The position numbers and the translations under genes are program-made. Shown piece after piece: positions 1 to 5,117 of a stretch of 8,461 nucleotides of DNA. The notes under the pieces are model-generated. The model was not told the origin of the DNA, did not search any database, and worked only from the letters and a program-made list of their open reading frames with translations. Each line of letters opens with the position of its first letter. Position 1 is the stretch's first letter. Origin of the DNA: Acidobacteria bacterium UBA6911 (GTDB lineage: Bacteria; Acidobacteriota; UBA6911); the NCBI GenBank assembly GCA_002451015.1, contig DKBB01000415.1:2462-10922 (forward strand). Direction: 5' to 3'.

Positions 1-18
1 CCAGGTCCTTTGAATCAT
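1..18 (-). CDS. Probable start of a further gene of the AOR operon, cut off by the window edge
   Basis: Only six codons are visible (M-I-Q-R-T-W). The ATG lies one base after the TGA of the MoaD-like gene, and an AGGTGG sequence five bases upstream, inside the end of that gene, can serve as ribosome binding site. Such spacing is typical of a translationally coupled operon gene. In AOR clusters a MoaD-like gene is often followed by a ThiF/MoeB/HesA-type adenylyltransferase that activates its Gly-Gly tail, so that is the best guess, but six residues cannot identify a family. Confidence 0.35.
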
Positions 19-19
19 T

Positions 20-307
20 TCAGCCACCTGCAGCCAGCAACATGATGGTAATGCGGTCGCCGTCCTCGAGCGGCCTCTGCATCCGGTCCGACTGAATCCA
101 CTCTTCCTGATTGCGCAAAACCTTGAGCATCATGTCCAGCCGCCCGGTTTCATCCAATAGAAACTGTTGAACTTTTCTGCCGTATTTCTCCGTCAACTCT
201 AGGATCAATCCTTCCACCGTCTGTCCGGAGAAATCGATCGTGATTGTTTTGCTCCCAACCATTTTAACGACATTGGGCAAACTGAGAAACTCAACCGTTA
301 TGGCCAT
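20..307 (-). CDS. MoaD/ThiS-family sulfur-carrier protein (ubiquitin-like, C-terminal Gly-Gly)
   Basis: A 95-residue protein of the size and pattern of the small molybdopterin-synthase subunit MoaD: an N-terminal beta strand (ITVEFLSLPN), a central helix region (TVEGLILELTEKYG), an acidic PLEDGDRITIML segment and a terminal AAGG. In this family the terminal glycine is adenylated and then thiocarboxylated, and donates sulfur to make the pterin dithiolene that holds Mo or W. The gene starts 12 nt after the ferredoxin stop, with an AGAGGAT-type ribosome binding site, and is the fourth gene of the AOR operon. MoaD-like genes are regular companions of tungsten AORs, so a dedicated role in tungstopterin maturation is likely; ThiS-like sulfur transfer for thiamine is much less likely here. 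No MoaE or MoeA is visible in the window. Confidence 0.85.
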   Translation of the reverse strand: MAITVEFLSLPNVVKMVGSKTITIDFSGQTVEGLILELTEKYGRKVQQFLLDETGRLDMMLKVLRNQEEWIQSDRMQRPLEDGDRITIMLLAAGG

Positions 308-319
308 AGCGGATCCTCT

Positions 320-823
320 CTATGCTTCCAGCAGGGCGCCTGCCTTTTTCTCAGCAGCCTGAAGCCTTCGTGCCGCTTCTCTTCCTTTTTCCAGACCCAT
401 GTCTCTTGTGTCGACAAAGCGAACCGCCTCGACATCGCAGAATCGGACACATTGAGGATCCCCGTCGCAGAGATCGCATTTGATGACCTTGCGGTCCGCG
501 GCTACAAAATGCATTGCTCCGAAAGGACAAACCGATACGCAGGTGCGGCAGCCGATGCATTTGGTGTAATCCACCTCTACACGACACAGATCGTCGTTTC
601 GCGCCAGGGCTTTGGCCGGACATCCCAGAACGCAAGGGGCGTCTTCGCACTGCTGGCAGGATACCGGGACATAGATTCCCTCGGATTCCCATTTGATGAC
701 CCGTATCCGGCTGCGGATGGGATTGGACACCCGGTCATGCTTCACGGCGCATACCTGTTCGCACAAACGGCACCCGGTGCACTTTTCATAATCGATTTTC
801 AGGATTTTATTGCTTTTCTGCAT
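320..823 (-). CDS. Four-cluster [4Fe-4S] ferredoxin, electron-transfer subunit of AOR
   Basis: A 167-residue protein of the HycB/DmsB-like polyferredoxin type. Sixteen cysteines fall in four groups: C15/18/21/25, C56/59/64/68, C89/92/95/99 and C116/119/125/129, enough for four [4Fe-4S] clusters. C80 is an additional cysteine. The last 35 residues are a charged, Ala/Arg/Lys-rich helix. There is no signal peptide, so it acts in the cytoplasm. It lies 27 nt downstream of the AOR catalytic gene and has a strong AGGAGAT ribosome binding site. Bacterial AORs such as that of Aromatoleum have a small subunit with this architecture (AorA) that relays electrons between the tungsten subunit and a flavin subunit or ferredoxin. 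No flavoprotein subunit (AorC) is visible here, so electrons may pass directly to soluble carriers, or that gene may lie beyond the left edge. Confidence 0.88.
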   Translation of the reverse strand: MQKSNKILKIDYEKCTGCRLCEQVCAVKHDRVSNPIRSRIRVIKWESEGIYVPVSCQQCEDAPCVLGCPAKALARNDDLCRVEVDYTKCIGCRTCVSVCPFGAMHFVAADRKVIKCDLCDGDPQCVRFCDVEAVRFVDTRDMGLEKGREAARRLQAAEKKAGALLEA

Positions 824-850
824 GGACGATCTCCTGGCTGTTCCCGTTTC

Positions 851-2791
851 CTATAACTGGTGAGAGGGTTCGCCCTCCAAACCCTGCTTTTTCAGGGTTT
901 CCGGCTTGGGAACGCCGTTTTTATCCAGTCCTTTGTGTTCGTATAGTTCATCTACCATCTGGATGAACTTGTCCTTATCGATCCTTCTTCCGACCACACC
1001 CGGCGCGCCCCTCAGGCACGGTTCGTCGAAATAGCGGTGGTTCAGCATGTCTCCTTTTTTCAGGTCGTTTCGAGACAGGCCCTCACGCAGGTTGAACAGC
1101 CGTTCGATCGTGTTACAACGGACGGCTGCATCCCAGATATCTTTTGGCGAAAAATCCAGGCCGGTGTTGTAGTAGACGACCTTAGCCCAGTCCTCGAAGT
1201 TGGGGTGTGTGGCTCCAAGGAATACGGTGTGATACTTGCATATTCCCAGGCAATCGACCGCCATGTAGCAGTTTTCCTGCCAGAAGACCTGCCAGGGCTT
1301 GCCCTCATAGTCGGTGTGTTCCGAGCTCAGGGGACCGTCGTAGGGAACCGGGCTCGAGTAAATCTTTCTCAAAACCGGTTCCGGCAGGTGATAGAGATCG
1401 ATGGCCGGACGACTCCTCAAGTGGTCGGACCCCCGCGAAGCAGTGGCGACATTCAGCGCAAGCGCCGGAGTGGCCCGCTCGTCGGAGTGAAGGTTGTTCA
1501 TCCCCTTGACCTGCACGAGGTAATCGAAGGAATTCTTGCCGATCTTTTCCGAGGCCGGAATGCCGCCGTCGGCCAGTGTGTCCCCGAGCCAGCCCTTCCG
1601 GTTGCAGATGCGGGATATCATCTCGATAAGCGCTTGGTCGTTGCCGAATCGCAGGTCGATGCCGTCGGTGTGCTCTTTGGTCAGGATGCCTATCTCGCCC
1701 AGCTCCATGGCCCATGAGATCATGGCACCGGTTTCCAGGTTGTCCATTCCGTATTGATTGACGAGGTAGTTGCAGGTCAAAACCGTTTCTGCGTTTCTGC
1801 AGTCGGGCATGGCGCCGAAAGCGCCCAGAGAGGTGTACTCCGGTCCCTCGTCGTATTTCCCGGCATAAGGACCCGAAGGCAGTTTGTAGCGGGCCCGGCA
1901 GTGGACCTGGCAGGCGTAGCAGCTGGCCATATGATGCGGTCCCATTGTTTCGGTTGCAATCTCGTCCAGGTGTTCCGGCTCTATATCGTCGGCGTACTCG
2001 CACTGGTTGAATTGAAAATTGCGGGCACGCACTCCGCCCCAGGAGTTTGTTGCGCCCCAGATAAAGGGAGTTCCAAGAGTCCCCTGGGTCTGGTTGACTT
2101 TGGAGCTGGCAATCTGATCGATGAATCGTTTGTTGTATTCGAGGGCCTCCTCGGGATGCGCGATCCCGATGTCCAGGGTGCCGCGGGCCGCGACCGCTTT
2201 CAGGTTCTTGGAGCCCATGATGCAGCCCATGCCGGTCCTGCCCCCGGAGTTTTTAATGCCGGTCATGACGTTGGCAAACCGCACCAGGTTTTCACCGGCG
2301 GGACCGATGACAAGGCTTTTCACTTCCGGATCGCCCAGCTCCTCGCGGATCGCCCACTGGGTTTCGGTCGTACTTCTGCCCCAGATATTTTTTGCGTCCC
2401 GAATCTCGATCTCTCCGTCGTGAATGAAAAGGTAGCAGGGTTTTTCCGCCCTGCCCCGGATAACAAGATGATGGAATCCCGCCCAGGCGAGTTCGGGGGA
2501 GAAAAAGCCGCCCATGTTTGTGGATCCCAGCATTCCCGTCAGCGCCGATTTTGCCATGACGTGGGTACGCGTTGTTGCCGACGCGCAGGTGGCCGTGAGC
2601 AGCCCGCCTGAAATAAGAAGTACATTGTCCGGTGAGAGCGGCTCCACACCTTTTTTCGTGTGGTTGTAAAGCAGGTAGGCGTCCAGCCCGCGTCCGCCGA
2701 TAAACTGCTTCCGGATTTCAATCGGGATCGGTTTGACCTGGATATCGCCGGTTGTCAGATCGATATATGCGATCTTGCGATTAAGCGCCAT
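851..2791 (-). CDS. aor: Tungsten-containing aldehyde:ferredoxin oxidoreductase family catalytic subunit
   Basis: A 646-residue cytosolic enzyme with full-length AOR architecture. The N-terminal beta domain carries IGGRGLDAYLLY (31-42) and GGRTGMGCIMGSKNLKAV (183-200), the tungstopterin-contacting signature. The [4Fe-4S] ligands are C291-x2-C294-x3-C298 plus C518 in the D-x2-G-x-C element (D513, G516, C518). Candidate active-site residues are E315/E318 in the DEGPEYTSLG stretch and H457 in ATASRGSDHLR, by analogy with the Glu and His near tungsten in Pyrococcus AOR. The family oxidises aldehydes to carboxylates with ferredoxin, or the reverse; some members (BamB) reduce benzoyl-CoA. The neighbouring four-cluster ferredoxin and MoaD resemble bacterial AorAB clusters. 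The usual DPRG motif is replaced by HSDERATPALAL (435-446). The start is set by AAGGAG seven bases upstream and overlaps the end of the preceding gene by 11 nt. Family assignment is firm; substrate is not. Confidence 0.93.
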   Translation of the reverse strand: MALNRKIAYIDLTTGDIQVKPIPIEIRKQFIGGRGLDAYLLYNHTKKGVEPLSPDNVLLISGGLLTATCASATTRTHVMAKSALTGMLGSTNMGGFFSPELAWAGFHHLVIRGRAEKPCYLFIHDGEIEIRDAKNIWGRSTTETQWAIREELGDPEVKSLVIGPAGENLVRFANVMTGIKNSGGRTGMGCIMGSKNLKAVAARGTLDIGIAHPEEALEYNKRFIDQIASSKVNQTQGTLGTPFIWGATNSWGGVRARNFQFNQCEYADDIEPEHLDEIATETMGPHHMASCYACQVHCRARYKLPSGPYAGKYDEGPEYTSLGAFGAMPDCRNAETVLTCNYLVNQYGMDNLETGAMISWAMELGEIGILTKEHTDGIDLRFGNDQALIEMISRICNRKGWLGDTLADGGIPASEKIGKNSFDYLVQVKGMNNLHSDERATPALALNVATASRGSDHLRSRPAIDLYHLPEPVLRKIYSSPVPYDGPLSSEHTDYEGKPWQVFWQENCYMAVDCLGICKYHTVFLGATHPNFEDWAKVVYYNTGLDFSPKDIWDAAVRCNTIERLFNLREGLSRNDLKKGDMLNHRYFDEPCLRGAPGVVGRRIDKDKFIQMVDELYEHKGLDKNGVPKPETLKKQGLEGEPSHQL

Positions 2792-3050
2792 TTGACTGCT
2801 CCTTTTCCTTTTTCTTCAGGACTTTCTCGGCAAGCTTCCGGTTTACGTCCCAAACGGGACCCCGGATTCTGGGAAAGTCGGGACGTATCCAGTGGACGCG
2901 AAATTCCATGCCGCACTCGGGGCACTTCACATGGGCCTGTCCGGCTTCCGGTGCGAGACGCCCCATGCAACTGGGATTGTGGCATCGGAACTTTCCGTAT
3001 GTCCTGGTTTTTCTTAGGGCTTCCGCGGTTGAAATTTCTTTGTCGGACAT
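2781..3050 (-). CDS. Small zinc-ribbon protein, first gene of the AOR operon
   Basis: An 89-residue basic protein. Residues 23-46 carry C23-x4-C28 and C43-x2-C46, a zinc-ribbon or rubredoxin-like knuckle, although the CHNPSC spacing differs from classical rubredoxin (C-x2-C). It is followed by a conserved-looking RVHWIRPDFPRIRGPVWDVNR segment split here between residues 51-60 and 61-71, and by a Lys/Glu-rich tail. It has no signal peptide or membrane segment. The ATG has a GGGAG ribbon-type ribosome binding site seven bases upstream, and its stop overlaps the AOR start by 11 nt, so the two are probably translated in a fixed ratio. I do not recognise a named family. It could be an AOR chaperone, a small redox partner or a DNA/RNA-binding zinc protein; the coupling to AOR favours an accessory role. 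Confidence 0.8.
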   Translation of the reverse strand: MSDKEISTAEALRKTRTYGKFRCHNPSCMGRLAPEAGQAHVKCPECGMEFRVHWIRPDFPRIRGPVWDVNRKLAEKVLKKKEKEQSNGA

Positions 3051-3066
3051 GATCTGCTCCCTATGA

Positions 3067-3083
3067 GTTCACTATGAAGAACA
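3067..3083. promoter_or_regulatory. Candidate second IclR operator, downstream of the AOR promoter
   Basis: This 17-base stretch (GTTCACTATGAAGAACA) matches the one beginning at 3211 at 13 of 17 positions, including an identical GTTCACTAT half. Only the outer bases GTTC/GAAC keep the symmetry, so it may bind more weakly. It lies about ten bases inside the predicted AOR transcript, mirroring the position of the other copy. Confidence 0.45.
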
Positions 3084-3098
3084 ATTAAGGATGCCACC

Positions 3099-3126
3099 AT
3101 AACATAATAATTAGTGGTTTTGTCAA
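3099..3126 (-). promoter_or_regulatory. Predicted sigma-70-type promoter for the AOR operon
   Basis: On the minus strand a consensus TTGACA (complement of 3121-3126) is followed after 16 bases by TGTTAT (complement of 3099-3104), a 4/6 match to TATAAT. Transcription would begin near 3092, about 40 nt before the zinc-ribbon start codon. The -35 is strong and the -10 is weak, as expected for a regulated promoter. Confidence 0.5.
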
Positions 3127-3173
3127 CAATAAAAACTTATTTATCAATAATATAATGAAATTAATTGTTGACA
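3121..3173. repeat. Perfect 10-bp inverted repeat carrying both -35 elements
   Basis: TGTCAACAAT at 3121-3130 and its exact complement ATTGTTGACA at 3164-3173, centre to centre 43 bp, about four helical turns. Each arm contains the TTGACA of one of the two divergent promoters, so part of the symmetry is explained by the shared -35 sequence; the extra four matching bases on each arm are not. Confidence 0.65.
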
Positions 3174-3197
3174 TAGGCAAAGAAACTGATTCATATT
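3168..3197 (+). promoter_or_regulatory. Predicted sigma-70-type promoter for the IclR operon
   Basis: Consensus TTGACA at 3168-3173 is followed after 18 bases by CATATT at 3192-3197 (4/6 match to TATAAT). Transcription would begin near 3204, just before the palindrome at 3211-3226 and about 47 nt before the IclR start codon. Confidence 0.5.
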
Positions 3198-3210
3198 CTA
3201 TCCCGACATC

Positions 3211-3226
3211 GTTCACTATAGTAAAC
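3211..3226. promoter_or_regulatory. Candidate IclR operator, palindrome downstream of the IclR promoter
   Basis: GTTCACTATAGTAAAC matches its own reverse complement at 14 of 16 positions. It begins about seven bases after the predicted start of transcription, where a bound regulator would block the IclR promoter. Palindromes of roughly this length are typical IclR-family operators. A related copy lies at 3067-3083. Confidence 0.55.
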
Positions 3227-3250
3227 ACATAATTTTTGGATAATTCCATC

Positions 3251-4024
3251 ATGTACCAGGCGCCGACAGTCAAAAAGGCTTTTCAGATACTTGAGCTCAT
3301 CGCCGGGGAAGACAAGCATTTGACTATCAGTGATCTTTCACGGGAACTGGGCATCAGTAAAAGCACCGTCCACGGCATCACCCGGGCATTGGAAGAGGCG
3401 GGGGCGCTTTACCGTGATAAGGGATCGAAACGCTATACTCTCGGAACGGCTCTTTTCGAACTGGCCAGAGCAGGCTATGCCCGGATCGACCTGAAAGATA
3501 CCGCCAGGCCGATCATGGAAAAACTGATGCGGTTGACCAGGCAATCCGTTTTTTTGGGTATCCGTTCCGGAAACCACGTTTCGATTATTGATATTGTGGA
3601 ATCCACCCAGGATCTCAAGATCACATCCCCGATCGGAACCCGGGTGCCGCTGCTGGCCGGGGCCCTGGGCAAAGCTTTTCTGGCATCCATGGATGAAAAA
3701 CGAGCGATGTCGCTCGTCGATTCCATCGGTCTTCGCAGCTTCACGAGTAATTCCATTACCGACTCAATTCGCTATATGAAAATGGTGAAGGAAGCGCGCG
3801 ACTCCGGGTACGGCCTCGACGACGAGGAATATATCCAGGGGGTCCGAGCCGTGGCTTCCGTTATCCGCAGGCCCGGCCGGCCGATGTCGGCCGTTTGGAT
3901 TGTCGGATTCACCCCGAGCATGGGGAAGGACAGGATGACCAATATCGCCATGGAAACCAAACGCGCTGCAGAGGAGATCACCAAAAAAATCGCCTTACAA
4001 TCTTTCGACGGACAAAAGCTATGA
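3251..4024 (+). CDS. IclR-family transcriptional regulator
   Basis: A 257-residue protein of typical IclR length. The N-terminal winged helix-turn-helix covers about residues 5-65, with the recognition region LTISDLSRELGISKSTVHGI (24-43) and a wing ending in RYTLG. The C-terminal effector domain (about 75-250) carries the family signature around GYGLDDEEYIQGVRAVA (186-202). IclR proteins bind small carboxylates or aromatics and often control catabolic operons transcribed divergently from them. An in-frame TTG at 3236 would add five residues but has no ribosome binding site, whereas ATG 3251 has GGA ten bases before it, so ATG is chosen. The gene stop overlaps the next start (ATGA), placing the regulator at the head of its own operon. 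Repression of this operon and of the AOR operon is inferred from the operator-like repeats. The effector is unknown. Confidence 0.92.
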   Translation: MYQAPTVKKAFQILELIAGEDKHLTISDLSRELGISKSTVHGITRALEEAGALYRDKGSKRYTLGTALFELARAGYARIDLKDTARPIMEKLMRLTRQSVFLGIRSGNHVSIIDIVESTQDLKITSPIGTRVPLLAGALGKAFLASMDEKRAMSLVDSIGLRSFTSNSITDSIRYMKMVKEARDSGYGLDDEEYIQGVRAVASVIRRPGRPMSAVWIVGFTPSMGKDRMTNIAMETKRAAEEITKKIALQSFDGQKL

Positions 4025-4416
4025 TCTATTTCCAGGTAAATGAAAAATGCAACGGATGCCTTGCGTGCGTGCAGAACTGTCCGGCCCGGGCGCTGGATGG
4101 TAGAGAGGCCGGCGGCGTACAGACATTGCTACACAATATGGCGCGCTGTGCGCGGTGCGCCACATGCTGGCGTGTGTGCCCGCAGGATGCGATTGAATTC
4201 CAGCACATGCTGGAGAATGGCTGGGACGAGGTTGCCACGCACCTTCTGGTCCGCTGCAGGGTTTGCGGGGAAGTCGTCTACACGGAAACTCTGAACGAAA
4301 GCCTGGATGAAAAAGTCCGGGAGTTGGTCGAGCCGCTCTGTAGCAGACACAAAATGGAGCGACAGGCGGATATGCTTTCGGGTAGATTGCCGGTTACCGG
4401 GGGAGGAGCGAGATGA
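4021..4416 (+). CDS. 2x[4Fe-4S] ferredoxin with C-terminal Cys/His metal site
   Basis: A 131-residue cytosolic protein. Two classical cluster motifs are visible: C10-x2-C13-x2-C16-x3-C20-P and C43-x2-C46-x2-C49-x3-C53-P, giving a bacterial-type 2x[4Fe-4S] domain. Beyond it, C79-x2-C82 and C107-x2-H110, separated by a charged helix, look like a four-ligand zinc or rubredoxin-like site not found in simple ferredoxins. The start codon overlaps the IclR stop (ATGA) and lacks a strong ribosome binding site, so translation is probably coupled. Its own stop overlaps the MetV-like start in the same way, which suggests that ferredoxin and MetV-like protein form a complex. Annotation as starting further upstream inside iclR is possible by frame but not supported. 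Confidence 0.85.
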   Translation: MIYFQVNEKCNGCLACVQNCPARALDGREAGGVQTLLHNMARCARCATCWRVCPQDAIEFQHMLENGWDEVATHLLVRCRVCGEVVYTETLNESLDEKVRELVEPLCSRHKMERQADMLSGRLPVTGGGAR

Positions 4417-5078
4417 TTGTCGGGGATTTGAAACCTATGAAGGAAATTGCGTCCTCCGTCGCCGGTTACGAGAAAGTACTGGTTCTCGGCTGCGGGGGAT
4501 GTGTGACGGTCTGCCGCTCGGGCGGGGACGCAGAAGCGTACGATCTTGCACGCGAACTCTCCCGTATGGAACATCACCGCGGAATGCCGCCGGAACTTGT
4601 GGTCGGTACCATCGAGAGGCAGTGTGAAAATGACCTGGTCCAGGCGTACTTAAAGGTTCCGGATGAAACGGAAGCGGTATTGTCGCTGGCGTGCGGCGTT
4701 GGCGTACAGATTGTGGCCGATGTACTGGAGCCTTTGCCGGTCATTCCCGCCCTGTCGACCACCTTCATGGGAGGGAGCGACGAGCCGGGCATATGGCGGG
4801 AAAAGTGCCGAGGGTGCGGCGACTGCCTGCTGGCTTCTACGGCCGGCATCTGCCCGATCGCCCTTTGCGCCAAACGCCTGCTCAACGGTCCCTGCGGCGG
4901 TTCCAGGGGCGGGTATTGCGAGGTCGGCTCTGAAACTCCATGCGCCTGGGCTGGCATTCATGCCCGACTTGAAAAGCAGGGAAGATTGGACCTGATGGAC
5001 GAATTCAGGGGATTCCGCGACTGGCGCAAGGCGGGCAGCCGGACGGCTCGGGAGCGCCGCCGCACGGGTGTTGAATAG
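4413..5078 (+). CDS. metV: MetV-like protein (methylene-tetrahydrofolate reductase C-terminal/zinc-binding family)
   Basis: A 221-residue protein with 13 cysteines. The N-terminal half begins with C27-x2-C30-x3-C34 (GCGGCVTVC), plus C71 and C94 (ACGVG). The C-terminal half has C132-x2-C135-x2-C138 and the family hallmark from C147 to C177: ICPIALCAK, LLNGPCGG, GYCE and PCAW. In acetogens and sulfate reducers MetV is the iron-sulfur/zinc subunit that partners MetF in the ferredoxin- or Hdr-linked methylene-tetrahydrofolate reductase of the Wood-Ljungdahl pathway. No MetF is present in this window; instead the partner gene is the overlapping ferredoxin. The ribosome binding site is strong (GGGGGAGGAG). 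Possible roles are an electron relay between ferredoxins and another C1 or corrinoid enzyme, or a MetF encoded elsewhere. The Arg-rich C-terminal tail (RTARERRR) is unusual. Confidence 0.85.
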   Translation: MIVGDLKPMKEIASSVAGYEKVLVLGCGGCVTVCRSGGDAEAYDLARELSRMEHHRGMPPELVVGTIERQCENDLVQAYLKVPDETEAVLSLACGVGVQIVADVLEPLPVIPALSTTFMGGSDEPGIWREKCRGCGDCLLASTAGICPIALCAKRLLNGPCGGSRGGYCEVGSETPCAWAGIHARLEKQGRLDLMDEFRGFRDWRKAGSRTARERRRTGVE

Positions 5079-5100
5079 TAATCCATGCCACCTTATCGAA

Positions 5101-5117
5101 AAGGAGATACGGCTGTG
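5101..5117 (+). promoter_or_regulatory. Ribosome binding site that sets a GTG start for the cupin gene
   Basis: AAGGAG at 5101-5106 lies eight bases before GTG 5115-5117, ideal spacing. The in-frame ATG at 5085 sits seven bases after the MetV-like stop, has no comparable site, and would place the AAGGAG inside the coding sequence. The GTG start also gives a normal 12-residue n-region before the twin arginine. Confidence 0.75.

Larger units (their letters stand above)
3051..3250. promoter_or_regulatory. Divergent promoter/operator region between the AOR operon and the IclR operon
   Basis: This gap of about 200 bp holds no credible gene. Its middle is very AT-rich (12 G/C in the 70 bases from 3101 to 3170), unlike the GC-balanced genes around it. 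It contains a TTGACA hexamer on each strand, a perfect 10-bp inverted repeat around them, a second 9-bp inverted repeat (AACAATTAA at 3080-3088, TTAATTGTT at 3161-3169) and two copies of a GTTCACTAT motif. An isolated TATAAT at 3151-3156 on the plus strand has no -35 at proper distance. Confidence 0.7.

Noticed and set aside
1037..1717. A 226-codon open frame on the plus strand, antisense to AOR
   Set aside because: Same reason: it is fully covered by the real AOR gene and its translation looks like no protein family.
1305..2003. A 232-codon open frame on the minus strand in another phase of AOR
   Set aside because: Arg-rich out-of-frame translation of the AOR coding sequence, and no sign of a frameshift in the real frame.
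1754..2611. A 285-codon open frame on the plus strand, antisense to AOR
   Set aside because: It lies wholly within the AOR gene, whose product has all family motifs. The frame has no ribosome binding site, and its translation shows no recognisable domain, only a shadow of the AOR codons.
3236..3250. TTG start adding five residues to the IclR protein
   Set aside because: No ribosome binding site precedes the TTG. The ATG at 3251 gives a normal IclR N-terminus with GGA at suitable distance.
3085..3273. A 62-codon minus-strand frame across the divergent promoter region, hydrophobic
   Set aside because: It would start inside the IclR gene and cover both promoters. Its Ile/Leu/Asn-rich composition is what AT-rich DNA gives by chance.
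5085..5114. ATG start adding ten residues to the cupin protein
   Set aside because: The perfect AAGGAG at 5101-5106 would lie within the coding sequence, and it is ideally spaced for the GTG at 5115.
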